Assembly (NCBI GenBank): GCA_964035575.1 | Contig: OZ037930.1 | Span: 186,001 to 250,000 of the forward strand | Origin: Rhynchopus sp. YZ270_cl-10 | Lineage: Eukaryota > Euglenozoa > Diplonemea > Diplonemida > Diplonemidae | Length of the DNA stretch: 64,000 nt | Direction of reading: 5' to 3' | Shown: one piece after another, positions 42,075 to 52,207 of the stretch | Numbering within the stretch: the stretch's first letter is position 1 | Layout: the number at the start of each line of letters is the position of its first letter | Position numbers and translations under genes: made by a program | Notes under the pieces: model-generated | Database searches by the model: none | Seen by the model: only the letters and a program-made list of their open reading frames with translations | What the model was told of the DNA's origin: nothing

Positions 42075-42465
42075 GTTGAAAAGAGGTTGGTTCCGGTCAC
42101 TAAGGCCAGTTAGACCCTACGCATGGAACACCTGACGCAAAGAGAGTTTAAAAAGAGGTTGGTTCGGGTCCACTAAGGCCAGTTAGACCCTACGCATGGA
42201 ACACCTGACGCAAAGAAAGTTGAAAAGAGGTTGGTTCGGGTCCACTAAGGCCAGTTAGACCCTACACATGGAACACCAGACGCAAAGAAAGTTGAAAGGA
42301 GGATTGGTTCAGGTCCACTAGGCCACTCGGACCCTACGCATGGAACACACTGAAGCGGAGAGGGTTGGTTCAGGTACATTCTGCATGGCCGCACTGAAAA
42401 CATAAGGGGTATTCAGGTCCACTAGGCCAACTCGGACCCTACGCATGGAAACACTGAAGCAAAAA
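42075..42465. repeat. imperfect tandem repeat, about 72-bp unit
   Basis: Five to six units, each containing AAAGAGGTTGGTTCGGGTCC, GGCCAGTTAGACCCTACGCA and TGGAACACCTGACGCAAAG. Units 1-3 are nearly identical; 4-6 are more diverged and partly deleted. Non-coding. Confidence 0.8.
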
Positions 42466-42603
42466 ACACAAAATTGGGAGGGAGGGAGGGCATACAAGTA
42501 AAACGGACGTCACGGAAATGAAAAAAAAAAAATGCTCGACCCACTGCCGTCGTTGCCGTGAAAAATAAAAAAAAACGGCCGTGAAAAAAAAGCGCCTTTC
42601 TTA

Positions 42604-42659
42604 TGCACAAAAATTTCACGGCCGTTAAAAAAAAACAACGGCCGTGAAATTTTTGTACA
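42604..42659. repeat. palindrome with 22-bp arms
   Basis: ACAAAAATTTCACGGCCGTT, ten bases mostly A, then the exact complement; outward extension has one mismatch. Extra CGGCCGTGAAAAA copies lie just upstream. Placed just past the LRR gene 3' end, it could form a strong RNA hairpin. Confidence 0.75.
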
Positions 42660-42674
42660 GGTCTTTGAAGGAAC

Positions 42675-42833
42675 ACACAGTACACAGTACACAGTACACA
42701 GTACACAGTACACAGTACACAGTACACAGTACACAGTACACAGTACACAGTACACAGTACACAGTACACAGTACACAGTACACAGTACACAGTACACAGT
42801 ACACAGTACACAGTACACAGTACACAGTACACC
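42675..42833. repeat. (ACACAGT)n 7-bp satellite
   Basis: About 23 exact units of a 7-mer. It starts some 20 bases after the LRR gene stop codon on the sense strand. It is open in several frames on both strands only because the unit lacks stops. Confidence 0.95.
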
Positions 42834-42856
42834 TTGCCGTTGCCTCAGAGACACTT

Positions 42857-43868
42857 CTATCTGCCCTCAATAGCTCTCAATGCTGGAAAGTCGTATGTTT
42901 CTGAAGAAGTGCAACCTTCAAGAAACTTGTTCCCTACTTGTGTCACACCACTTAGTCCTGCAAAGTCGATGGAGGTTAGCCCCGTGCAAACTGATAAGAA
43001 GCAGTTCCCAAGGCTTGTGACACTGCTCAATCCTGCAAAGTCGATGGAGATTAACGCCTTGCAACCTGCTAAGAAGTTGTCCCCAAGGCTTGTGACACTT
43101 CTCAATCCTGCAAAATCGATTGAGGTTAAGGTCAGGCAACGTATTAAGAAGCAGTTCCCAACGCTTGTGACACTGCTTAATCCTGCAAAGTCGATGGAGG
43201 TTAACGCCGTGCAATCTGATAAGAAGTAGTTCCCAACGCTTGTGACACTGCTCAATCCCGCAAAGTCGATTGAAGTCAACGACGTGCAACTTATTAAGAA
43301 GCCCTCCAAGGCTTGTGACACTCCTCAATCCTGCAAAGTCGACAGAGGTTAACGACTTGCAATAGGACAGGAAGTGCGTACCTATTTTCGTGACGTTGCG
43401 CAACCCAGACAAGTTAATTGATTCCAGTGATGAACACTCAGCTAAGAAGTGGTTATCAATCGCAGTAATAGCCAACGGGGCACTCAGATCAAGGCTACGT
43501 AAATTAGTGCGCGAGAGGAACCAGGACGGAGTCACAGTCACAACTTCTGCCTGCAGAAACAACTGCGCTACCTTGGGGTCTTCCACACACTCAAGCCTCT
43601 GTCGTGTGAGGTCTGTCTCACCCAATGCACGAAGAGCTGCAATGGATTCTTGCTTCTTCGTCTGCGTGAGGCTCACTGTGTCGCCAGCACTCAGCGCTGT
43701 GATGTTGATGTCCTCTCCTTCGCCGTTCCCTCCGAAGTCCATGTGAAAGGTGTCTTCAGCAAACCCCACTGCAGTTGCCACCTTCCGCCGCAGGTCCTTC
43801 GCTGTGTCATCCACATCCACATCGACGACGTACGTCTGACCATCAAATCCCTCGATGTTGAGTTCCAT
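42857..43868 (-). CDS. Ubl plus leucine-rich-repeat protein, reading frame shifted
   Basis: ATG at 43868, 18 bases after CCCCACAACAG. Residues 1-75 are ubiquitin-like (YVVDVDVDDTAKDLRRKVAT, then INITALSAGDTVSLTQ). A charged linker follows, then BspA-like LRRs of 25 residues (AGLSSVTSVGNYFLSDCTAL plus TSIDF), about eight of them nearly identical as 75-bp DNA units. One unit near 43300 is 73 bp long: two bases are missing. The frame therefore switches, and the remaining repeats to the stop at 42857 read in another frame. This is either a recent inactivation, an assembly error, or a gene truncated by the alternative frame. LRRs of this type are common in protist surface or interaction proteins. 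Confidence 0.75.
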
Positions 43869-44753
43869 TTGTGTTTTGTGTGTTTTCTGTTGTGGGGAGT
43901 GGTGGAAGACACAGCCATTGATAATCCATTCTTCTTTGCGTATGGGCAAAGAGCCTTCGGTAACAGACTCGGCAGGTGATGTCGGTTCGTGGTACGTCAA
44001 CTCACTCGACTGGAAAGGGGAAAGATTATTTTCGTTTCCTTTTTGCTTCCGACATTTTTTTTTCATTTACTTTTTTGTTGTTTGGGAGACACCCCTCGTG
44101 TCGGTTGGAAAAAAACAGCACGAAACCACCTGTGTGCCCCTTTTCATGTCTTTCTCTGGAAACTGTATCACAAGTGGGGGGAAAAGTTTGTAAACTGCGG
44201 AAGACGCAAAACAAACTCGTGAACGAAAAAAGAGTTTTTTCTGCGAAGTGTATGGTAAGGGGGGAGAATAAAACATCGAAAATACCTCCACTCTCATTTT
44301 GAAAAGCTTCATTTCCGTTTTTGGCTTTCTCCTCACAAAAAGGGTGGGGCGCCCTTGAGTGTGGCAGGGCATCGCTAACCCTTGGTCTGACCAACACAAA
44401 AGACCCCGCGGCCTATAGAAATATGGCCCGTGACCTTCGCTATAATAAATGTAAATTTTTTATAGCGCTGGAATTGACATTGCACAGAGGTCTTGGGTGT
44501 GGGGGAACATAAAGCGCAAAAGACTACTCATACAATGCAGAGAGTTTAAGATTGAGAAATAAATGAACCTAAGCCTCCCACGCAGCATTAGGCGGTCTTA
44601 ATAATAAGGGAACACAAAAGGGATGAAGATCAAGTTTGCACAACAACTGGCAAAAGGGGAGTCGTAACTCAGCTGTATAATAGAGATAACATTGCTTTAC
44701 CAAATGGTTCACTCACCCATATTGCCATATTTAATTGTATTGGTCACATCACC
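43869..44753. other. intergenic region
   Basis: The acceptor-like CACTCCCCACAACAG at 43887-43901 serves the LRR gene. A CCTAAGCCTC hairpin repeat lies at 44562-44600, and an AT-rich inverted pair (CGCTATAATAAA) near 44438. No gene supported. Confidence 0.45.
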
Positions 44754-46502
44754 TTACCCTTTCTGATAGCTTACAACGGTGTTGCCACTCACCTCACGGA
44801 CCCCATTTTTTTTAAAACCCTGCAAGGAGTACACCGGGTAGCGCAGCACATCTGTGGGGGAGCCTGGCGCTAGCTTTGGGGGCGCACCTTCTCCGCCCTC
44901 CACTTCAGCATTTGCAATGTCTGCGGCTGACCCATCGCCTCTGAGGAAGCGTTGCACCGCAGTGTTGTACGATGCCCAGATCTTCTTTCCGCCTATCATG
45001 TATAACCACTCCCCTGCGATCGGGGGCGCGTCTTGCACTACCAAGGGAAGCTCTGCAACTACTTCAGGGTCACGTAACGCACCTAGCTCCACACGGCATG
45101 GAAGCAGCCGAAGATGGTGCTCACATTCTGCGTCAATGAAGCACAGTCTGTTGCACAGTATGTCACATCCGAATACCCGCCCCGCTCTTTCCACCCCGGA
45201 TACATCTCTTACCAAGCCACCTACCATGCTAAACCGGCGCATCACATCGCATCCCATATCACCACGTAATACCTGGCCGGTTGCAATACCTATGTTGATG
45301 ACGGTGTTGTGTTGTGCCAAATGCATTGCAGAGTGGAGGGCGGAGCTTGCGTGGTTGAGGCACACCCGAGAGGCGTTGAAGGAGCAGTGCACTCTGTCGC
45401 CCACGAAGACGTCGACCATACCGCGACGGTGCTCCATGGCGCGGAGCGTGCGTTGCAAGACTGTGGTGAAGAGCTGTGAATACGCTGCGCTGTCATCTTC
45501 AAGGCGCGACAGCGTGTCTTTGATGTTCACTAATAACAATGTCGTTTTTGCCAAAGAAATGCACAAAGCCGGAAGCCCCACAGCAACCGCCGACACAGAG
45601 GACTCCATCGTCGACAGCGAATGGCTGTCCTCGTCGCAGTGTTCCATTCCTCCTTTTTCGGTCGTATCGAAGGGGAGGCAGGTTTGCGGGAGATATGGTT
45701 TGTACATCCGCAGGTTTTGCTCTAGTGTGCGCAGTGCGATTGTCATCTCCTCGGGCAGGGTGTTTTCACTCAGAATTTCCGCGACCCTATCGAGGTCGTA
45801 CCCTGCGAGCAGTGCTGCTATGTCCTGCACTGCGTTGATGGTCCGCTCCATGGTCGCTTGCTCCTTGAGAATTTCCCTCGCAAACCCGCGGGTTGCGATG
45901 AAGTCTATGACAAACACCTGCAACGCGTGGACCAAGCCGTTCACACTATCTTTGCTCGGGCACGGCAACGAAACACACTCTATGCTCTTCATTTTGACGT
46001 CCCACCGTCCACCTTCGCCGTATTGCGGGTCCAGCCAAGGCAGGTCCAAAATCCCAAACCTCGAATACTCTTCAGCAGTCATCAATACAATCCAGAAGCA
46101 GGTGAACACCACAGTGCCGACACTATACCGTATATCCACCTGCATGACAAGAAGCAAATCTACTACGAGAACGAATGTGGGCCACGTGGTAAATCCTGCA
46201 GTGCGAGCGACGAGGTCAGACAGAAGTATTGCGAAGCTATGTGCGCAAGAAGCGACAAGAATACAGCGATCGCTGACGTGGAAACGGCACAATACAAATA
46301 TCACGGAGACCAGTGCAGTGAAGAAGGTGAGCAAGCGTCGCAGAAGCATCAGGTTGAACCCGTAGTCGTCCTGCACCGCCAGCAGGGAGAAGGACACAGA
46401 GAGGAGTGCGGCTACGCTCACCCAGAAGAACAGTTTCCGCTTCCGCACCTCCTTCTTGTCAAGCCTCCCATCCAAAGATAGGACACCTTCAAGGCAGCGC
46501 AT
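44754..46502 (-). CDS. membrane protein with degenerate class III cyclase-like domain
   Basis: 582 aa, ATG at 46502 with CACACAG eight bases upstream. About six hydrophobic spans fill residues 25-155. A coiled linker follows, then a nucleotidyl-cyclase-like core: LLLVNIKD (position of the first metal Asp, here Asn), DVFVGDRVHCSFNASRVCLN (second metal Asp region), HASSALHSAMHLA, and GIATGQVLRGDMGCDVMRRF followed by SMVGGLVRDVSGVERA, equal to the GI..G.V..G..G...R..Y...G..VN.A.RL block. Class III cyclases make cAMP or cGMP and need two Asp; with one apparently replaced, catalysis is doubtful. Known relatives in Euglenozoa act in environmental sensing. Substrate and activity are inference only. 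Confidence 0.65.
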   Translation of the reverse strand: MRCLEGVLSLDGRLDKKEVRKRKLFFWVSVAALLSVSFSLLAVQDDYGFNLMLLRRLLTFFTALVSVIFVLCRFHVSDRCILVASCAHSFAILLSDLVARTAGFTTWPTFVLVVDLLLVMQVDIRYSVGTVVFTCFWIVLMTAEEYSRFGILDLPWLDPQYGEGGRWDVKMKSIECVSLPCPSKDSVNGLVHALQVFVIDFIATRGFAREILKEQATMERTINAVQDIAALLAGYDLDRVAEILSENTLPEEMTIALRTLEQNLRMYKPYLPQTCLPFDTTEKGGMEHCDEDSHSLSTMESSVSAVAVGLPALCISLAKTTLLLVNIKDTLSRLEDDSAAYSQLFTTVLQRTLRAMEHRRGMVDVFVGDRVHCSFNASRVCLNHASSALHSAMHLAQHNTVINIGIATGQVLRGDMGCDVMRRFSMVGGLVRDVSGVERAGRVFGCDILCNRLCFIDAECEHHLRLLPCRVELGALRDPEVVAELPLVVQDAPPIAGEWLYMIGGKKIWASYNTAVQRFLRGDGSAADIANAEVEGGEGAPPKLAPGSPTDVLRYPVYSLQGFKKNGVREVSGNTVVSYQKG

Positions 46503-47590
46503 TTTTTGTACTGTGTGCGGTGTTCAGAAAGGTTGAATTGAATGAGATCTGTTTTAAACGATAAGGGCGCTGTGTGTCTTTCGTTTTGATAAATCTGTAT
46601 TACGTGGGGTTTGTTTTGAACACCACACAAAAAAAAAAATAAAAAGAGGGCGATGTGTAGTCCTGTGTGTGTGGCTGTTGTCGTAGTACGTGGTGTGGGG
46701 TGGTGAATAAAAGCAGAACTTCTGTGATAGGTTGCAAACAGATTGAAAATACTTAGTGGCGGGTGATCATCATAAGTTCTTATTGTTTGTTGAAGGGAAA
46801 AAGAGAAGTTGAAAGTGCAAACGCCAAAGGGAAAAAAAAGCGTCACAACGGACGCAGGTCCCCATCCCCCAAAGAAAAAAAATAAAGCGAAAAATGTTAG
46901 TACAATTATACCGAATCACATAGTCATCAAAGCAAGCTTTTCACAACACCCCTTTCCCGATAACTAATAAGATTGTCCATACCTCGGTTTCCTTCACTGC
47001 TGAATTGATTCAAAAAAAATGCTTTTTTTTCTCCCCCCTTTTTTTTGATATTCTGGTATAGATTTACCATATTTTCAAAACCCTCAGAAACCGTTAACGT
47101 ACACGGAGAGCACGTACACCGTTCCGCCCCCACTTTGCCCTTCCCCTAGTTCTCTCTTAGCAGCATCATTTAGCAGCACCCCCTCCACTTTTTTTTTGAT
47201 AAAATTATTCGAAGTGTATAATCGTTTGTTGCTATGTCTGCAAACTCCACTTTCTTTTCTTTTTCCTCCCGCTCCAGATTATCTCCCCCTTTTTTTTTGT
47301 TGAAATCGACAATCAAGACTTTTATACCTGCCGAAAATTAAAGTGAAGTTGATAGTGCAAAACGCCTGCAGGACGCAGGCACTGACACTCCGCGGGTTAT
47401 CGAACCCCGGAGTGTTGCGCATGGGAGTGGTTTACAGGGAAGCTGTAAGCAGGACAGTACAGTCATTACCCCACCAGTTTTTTTTTGGGCCCCACTTTTC
47501 TTTTTTCTTTGAAAACTGGAGAACACTCACACCCCCCCACCACCCACCTCCCCATCGTTATCCCAAAGCCTATCACCACCACCCCTGCTC
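46503..47590. other. intergenic region, no gene recognised
   Basis: Two GTTGAAAGTGCAAAACGCC-type repeats (46805-46835 and 47341-47420; the latter continues with a CACTCCGGGGTTCGATAACC-like arm on the minus strand, reminiscent of a T-arm but not a full tRNA). The rest is T-rich. Confidence 0.45.
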
Positions 47591-50500
47591 TCAGAAGAAC
47601 CGTTTCCTTCTCGGCGTTGCCCCACCTGCTGCTGGAGTACGCGCTGGAGTGGCACGTCTGTCCACAGCTGCGCGAGGTGTCGTCGCCCTTCTTGCCCCGC
47701 CACCCACCTCTGCAATCTGCTGCGCCTTCTTCTTGCCAAGCACCGCCGCAATCGCCTTTTCATTGGACAACGAGGCGAGATCCTTTTCCTCCGGCCGCTT
47801 CTCCTCCACTGCGGCAACTGGTTCAAACATCTGCCCCTCCTGCCCACGCACGGAGAAGAACTTCGGCGCAATCTCAGCCATCCACCGCCCATCAATGACG
47901 GTCACTGTGTTCATGTACTCCTTTTGTGTGTAGATCAGTTCGTGGTATATGACATAGTCGGGCATGGAGCCGCCGTTGAAGAGGGAAGAGGATGGGTGGA
48001 CCCAACAGCGAACGGAGGTGAGCATCGTGATGTATTCGTCTACACCACGGCGGCGCGAGCATTTTGCGAAGAAACCACTGCAAAGGACACGGCGGAGTAC
48101 ATCCCAGTCCATGTCACAGCTCGCCAGCTTCCGCCGTTTTTTGACAAGAATTTCGCGAAGTTGTACCCTCACTTCCTCCACCCGCTTTAACGCTTTGAAA
48201 TTCATAAAGTGTTCGTTACACCACCCCTGACTCCGCCCATTCGATTTGAACATCTGAAATGCATTGAGAAGGGTAAGATGGTCTGACTCAGAGACAACAA
48301 ATTTTTCCCGCATTTGGTCCGCCAGATCTTGCTGTTCCTTTGGTCGGAGGAAGATGGATGCTTGACTGGATAGGCACGCAACGATCGTGAGCATTTCGTC
48401 AGCACAGCCTTCTTGCACACTTTCGATGATGCATTTGGACATCGCAGGCTCGACAGGGAAGTCGTTCATTTCGCTGCCCAATGTTGTCAAATCTCCCGAA
48501 TCAGATAAGGCACCAATCATCCATAGGAAATACATGCTCTCGGCCATATTCTCCTGCGGAGGTGGGTCCATGAACTCAAAGTGCAGCAAATTCTTGACGC
48601 CAAGACTCTTGAGAAGCAGAATCACCGAACTCAGGGACGTTCTCTGAATTTCTGGCACCGTCATTTCCAGCATTTCGTGGTTGAATTGGTACTCCGTGAA
48701 GAGACGGTAGCATTTCCCCGGACCGGTTCTCCCGGCACGCCCTTTGCGTTGATTGCTCGCAGCGCGCGATTCGGGGAAGACGCACAACGAATCCATCCCG
48801 GTCCTCGGATTGAAAAGCTTCAGTTTGCAAAACCCGGTGTCAATCACATAAAGTATCCCATCGACTGTCAACGAGGTTTCTGCGATGTTTGTTGCGATGA
48901 TACATTTCCGGATACCAGGTGGCGCTGGGTTGAAAATTTTTGCCTGCATCTCTGAGGGTAACAGAGAGTAGATAGGCAAAACCATCAGCGTCTTTGAACA
49001 AGGTGAGTCCATTTCGATGAGTTTCTTTTTAATCCATGCGGCAGCGCCTTCGATCTCCTCCTGCCCGGTCATAAAGATTAGGATGTCTCCTGGGTTGGCG
49101 CCGGCTTGGGTATGGATATCTATTGCCTGCCGTACCGCAGCATCGACATAATCTGCTACATTAGATTGCTTATAAAAGGTATCCACAGGGAACATCCTTC
49201 CCGGCACCTGAAAAAGCGGGCAATTCGTAAAAAAGCTGCAGAACCGCTCCGCATCCATGGTAGCAGACGTCACAATCAGCTTCAAATCACGTCTCCGTCC
49301 GACACACTGCTTCAAAATCCCAAACAGCACATCAGTGTTCAGGGAACGTTCGTGCGCCTCATCCATGATGACGGCAGAGTACTGCGAGAGTGTCGGATCC
49401 CTCATGGACTCCCTGAGAAGCACTCCGTCTGTCATATACTTAATAAGCGTATCTTCTGAGGTGCAGTCCTCAAATCGGATGGAGTAGCCGACGGTGGACC
49501 CGGTTTCGCAGCCAACCTCATCTGCAACTCTCTCTGCAACGGAGACGGCCGCGACACGACGTGGTTGGGTGCATGCAATCATCCGCTTCTTCCGTGTCGC
49601 GGTTGCGGGGCTGGCGTAGCCTGATTCGTATAGATATTGAACGATTTGGGTGGTCTTTCCGGACCCGGTTTCTCCGACGAGAACTATGATCTCGTTTTCA
49701 CGGAGGCATTGCAAGAGCTCTGCACGGCAGTGGTAGATTGGGAGCCGTTCGCGTTGGTCGCGGATCTGCTGTCTGTAGAAGGCGGTGGTGTTGCGCACAC
49801 CCTGCATCGTCGAGAAGGAGGCGTTTTTGCGTGCCGCGGCGACCTCCTCTTTTTGCACCTCGTCCTCGGTCATTGTCTTGCGTTGCATGCGGAGTGCACG
49901 GCGTTCTTCGCGTTTTTGTTCTGCAGCGTCGACTCCGTTGTTTTTAATTTTTCCGAGTTGGGTGCCAGAGTCATCAACTGCATCGCGGTCTGCCTGTTGA
50001 CGGTCCTTCATTTGACGGATGAAACGAAGCAATTCTGAACCTTTTTTTGCGTTTTCGTATAGTTCGCAGTCGGTGGCAACTACGGGAAGAACTAATTCTT
50101 GGCGTTTTGTGAATTGAACACCGCCAGAGAGGAATGGAGGGGTCGGCTTCTTGGCAACAAGGCGCACCATTCCCGCTTCGAGGTCGTCGTCGATCTGCTC
50201 CATGTCGGCAGCTTCCATGGCGCCGGCTGCGTGCATGCGGGATTCCTCCCAGCGGTTTGCGTCTTCGTTTCGTTGTTGTGCGCGGAGGTTTTTGACGTTG
50301 ACCCTCCCTTGCATGGATTTGAGCATACTCTGTTCACGTTCCTTTAAGCGTTGTTTGGTGTACGCACCATCCAGTTGCGCTCCTTCTAGTCCAGCCCCAC
50401 CATCGCCTCCACCAAATTCATCACCCCCTTCGTACCATTGCCTCGCCTCGTCGGCGTTGTTCCATTCGCCTTCGTCGTATCCATGCTTCTTAGGTTTGTC

Positions 50501-50770
50501 CTTCTCACGTTCCGGAGAAGGTGTGTAGGTGCGGACATTGCGTGGAGTCTTCATAGGCGCAGTTTCCTGACGCTTTGCGATGAAGCTGCCGACCTTGTCG
50601 CGAAGGGAAGGGGGCGCGGAGGAAGGGAGGGGCGGGTGCATGGTGCGGTCGTAGTCGCGGCCGCGGGTCGAAGCAGAACGGTCGGTACCTCTGTCGCGCT
50701 CTTTATCATCTTTGGGGTCATCTTGATCGGCTCGCCGTTCCTTCGAACGGTCAAAGCCATACCGTGACAT
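47591..50770 (-). CDS. PRP16: DEAH-box pre-mRNA splicing ATPase, PRP16/DHX38 type
   Basis: 1,059 aa, ATG at 50770, 35 bases after CCCTTATCAG. The N-terminal 350 residues are charged and disordered. The stretch AGMVRLVAKKPTPPFLSGGV plus QFTKRQELVLPV matches the segment that precedes the helicase core in PRP16/DHX38 rather than PRP2 or PRP22. Motifs: GETGSGKTT (about 364), TQPRRVAA, DEAH (about 467), SATMDAERF (about 497), IATNIAETSLTVDG and QRKGRAGRTGPG (about 672), then the winged-helix, ratchet and OB-fold region. PRP16 remodels the spliceosome between the two splicing steps and acts in the nucleus. Its presence agrees with the introns seen here, and euglenozoan trans-splicing uses the same machinery. 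Confidence 0.92.
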   Translation of the reverse strand: MSRYGFDRSKERRADQDDPKDDKERDRGTDRSASTRGRDYDRTMHPPLPSSAPPSLRDKVGSFIAKRQETAPMKTPRNVRTYTPSPEREKDKPKKHGYDEGEWNNADEARQWYEGGDEFGGGDGGAGLEGAQLDGAYTKQRLKEREQSMLKSMQGRVNVKNLRAQQRNEDANRWEESRMHAAGAMEAADMEQIDDDLEAGMVRLVAKKPTPPFLSGGVQFTKRQELVLPVVATDCELYENAKKGSELLRFIRQMKDRQQADRDAVDDSGTQLGKIKNNGVDAAEQKREERRALRMQRKTMTEDEVQKEEVAAARKNASFSTMQGVRNTTAFYRQQIRDQRERLPIYHCRAELLQCLRENEIIVLVGETGSGKTTQIVQYLYESGYASPATATRKKRMIACTQPRRVAAVSVAERVADEVGCETGSTVGYSIRFEDCTSEDTLIKYMTDGVLLRESMRDPTLSQYSAVIMDEAHERSLNTDVLFGILKQCVGRRRDLKLIVTSATMDAERFCSFFTNCPLFQVPGRMFPVDTFYKQSNVADYVDAAVRQAIDIHTQAGANPGDILIFMTGQEEIEGAAAWIKKKLIEMDSPCSKTLMVLPIYSLLPSEMQAKIFNPAPPGIRKCIIATNIAETSLTVDGILYVIDTGFCKLKLFNPRTGMDSLCVFPESRAASNQRKGRAGRTGPGKCYRLFTEYQFNHEMLEMTVPEIQRTSLSSVILLLKSLGVKNLLHFEFMDPPPQENMAESMYFLWMIGALSDSGDLTTLGSEMNDFPVEPAMSKCIIESVQEGCADEMLTIVACLSSQASIFLRPKEQQDLADQMREKFVVSESDHLTLLNAFQMFKSNGRSQGWCNEHFMNFKALKRVEEVRVQLREILVKKRRKLASCDMDWDVLRRVLCSGFFAKCSRRRGVDEYITMLTSVRCWVHPSSSLFNGGSMPDYVIYHELIYTQKEYMNTVTVIDGRWMAEIAPKFFSVRGQEGQMFEPVAAVEEKRPEEKDLASLSNEKAIAAVLGKKKAQQIAEVGGGARRATTPRAAVDRRATPARTPAAGGATPRRKRFF

Positions 50771-51115
50771 GGTGTGGAAAGGAGAGAAGAATGTATGTGT
50801 GTTTCCTGATAAGGGGGGGGTTGGGGTTGTGGGGGGTGTGGGAAAGGGGGTGGGGTGGTTGGATTTTGGGAGGGAAAGAAAATGTGGGGTGGAGTTTAGA
50901 AGAAATCGTGGAACATATCGTTTGCTTTGAGTTGTACTTCTCTCTCTCGAGAGGGGGGCAGCACAACTGAGGGGAGGGGAGGGGAGGGGGGGCAAAGCAG
51001 GGTAGTCAAATCTAGACATGGGAAAAAATTCTTATGTCTGTATAAACATTTCAGAGGTACCTGAGGCGGGGGGAAAAGTTAGGAATGAAAACAAAACGCA
51101 ATAAGATCTCCCTTG
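50771..51115. other. short intergenic region
   Basis: The PRP16 5' side with CCCTTATCAG at 50806-50815, then G-rich tracts. No separate gene. Confidence 0.4.
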
Positions 51116-52207
51116 TTACCACCCATTTTCTCGCTTCATGCGGAAGACATGCGCACAGAGGTCCCATACCGACTCTCTGGTTGCCTCGTGGTAATAGTAT
51201 GGCCGCCCCCCTTCTGATGCCATCACACGCCACTGCGCGAGGTACAGCTTCGTGACGTCCTCCGGAAGCGATGACTCCAGGTAAGTACATTGCTGTGCGA
51301 GACGCTTGAGGCCTGTCATGACGCTGCAGAGGGAACTGCGTGGGATGGTCAGAGAGCAGCCTGTCTGCGGAAAATCCACTGCAGACTCTGCCACATCGAA
51401 AACCATCTGCGTCACCGGTGCACGCGGCTCGCCGTTCACAGAGTACTGCACGGCGGGCCCTTCTGCACCACCGCATACTACACCATGCACCTCCACTTCA
51501 TCCCCATCCTCATCCGCAAAGCAGACAGCACCTCCAAGCGACCCTGTTGCCAGCACATCATCAGCGCTTTTCCCCTTCGCAGTCCACACAGCACCGACCT
51601 GGCTGGGCCACACCCCATTATGAACCGGGGAAAGAAAATACCCTCCCCCCGAGGCAAAATCCTTTGCATCATCTGTGACACGCCACTTCCCGGTTGGGGT
51701 TGAGTAGATATGATATTTATGCTGAGAGGTCCACAGAGGGGAGGAGTTGACTGTTTGTGGCTGCAGACGGTAGGTTGCTGTGCAGTGCGACCATGCAGTA
51801 GGGGCGGTGAAGAAAATTTGTTGCGGGGGTGCGGGGTCTACCTCTGTTAGTTGTTTCACCGCGGACGTTCCGCTGCCACATACACCAGACAACGGAGTGC
51901 ACGGAGCGTTGTCGGCGGACACCCAGGCCAGACAGAGTTCATGCATCATCCGGTACTCCTCCGCCCCACCACCCTGCTCCACCGCTTCCAACAACGACAT
52001 AATCTGTGCACTCCCTATCTCCCTATAAGGCGTGTCAGCTGCCTCCAACTGCGCAGCCGTCTCCAACAGCATCTGCGACGCGGTCACAGCGTCCACAGGG
52101 CAGCTCGGTGCGAATGGTGTCACAAAATCCTCGACCCTCAACGAAGACGAAGGGGAAGAAGGGGACGACCCGTCACCATCCTCATCACTGTCTTGCATTG
52201 TGTCCAT
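51116..52207 (-). CDS. WW-domain protein of unknown function
   Basis: 363 aa from ATG 52207 (MDTMQDSDEDGDGSSPSSPS) to TAA. The N-terminus is acidic and Ser-rich. The middle part is beta-rich with GGAVCFADEDGDEVEVHGVV and shows no family I can name. Residues about 325-355 (AQWRVMASEGGRPYYYHEAT plus RESVWDL) are a good WW domain, with both Trp residues, the YYY core and His/Thr, which would bind proline-rich ligands. In eukaryotes WW domains at a C-terminus occur in splicing and transcription factors; here only the domain is clear. It is the next gene upstream of PRP16, about 350 bases away. Confidence 0.75.
   Translation of the reverse strand: MDTMQDSDEDGDGSSPSSPSSSLRVEDFVTPFAPSCPVDAVTASQMLLETAAQLEAADTPYREIGSAQIMSLLEAVEQGGGAEEYRMMHELCLAWVSADNAPCTPLSGVCGSGTSAVKQLTEVDPAPPQQIFFTAPTAWSHCTATYRLQPQTVNSSPLWTSQHKYHIYSTPTGKWRVTDDAKDFASGGGYFLSPVHNGVWPSQVGAVWTAKGKSADDVLATGSLGGAVCFADEDGDEVEVHGVVCGGAEGPAVQYSVNGEPRAPVTQMVFDVAESAVDFPQTGCSLTIPRSSLCSVMTGLKRLAQQCTYLESSLPEDVTKLYLAQWRVMASEGGRPYYYHEATRESVWDLCAHVFRMKRENGW

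Noticed and set aside
42422-42904. Tyr-Cys-Val-Leu repeat frames and their plus-strand counterpart
   Set aside because: Direct translation of the 7-bp satellite plus flanks; open by unit composition.
42604-42904. CRISPR-like array
   Set aside because: The repeats are contiguous 7-mers without spacers, and the genome is eukaryotic.
44854-46365. 503-codon plus-strand frame opposite the cyclase-like gene
   Set aside because: Ser/Arg-rich shadow frame without domains; the minus frame has membrane spans and cyclase blocks.
47341-47420. Possible tRNA gene (a GGGGTTCGATAACCC-like arm on the minus strand)
   Set aside because: Only a T-arm-like hairpin is seen; no acceptor stem or anticodon arm of proper size, and it overlaps a dispersed repeat family.
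51340-51700. Plus-strand frames opposite the WW-protein gene
   Set aside because: Pro/His-rich antisense shadows with no domain.
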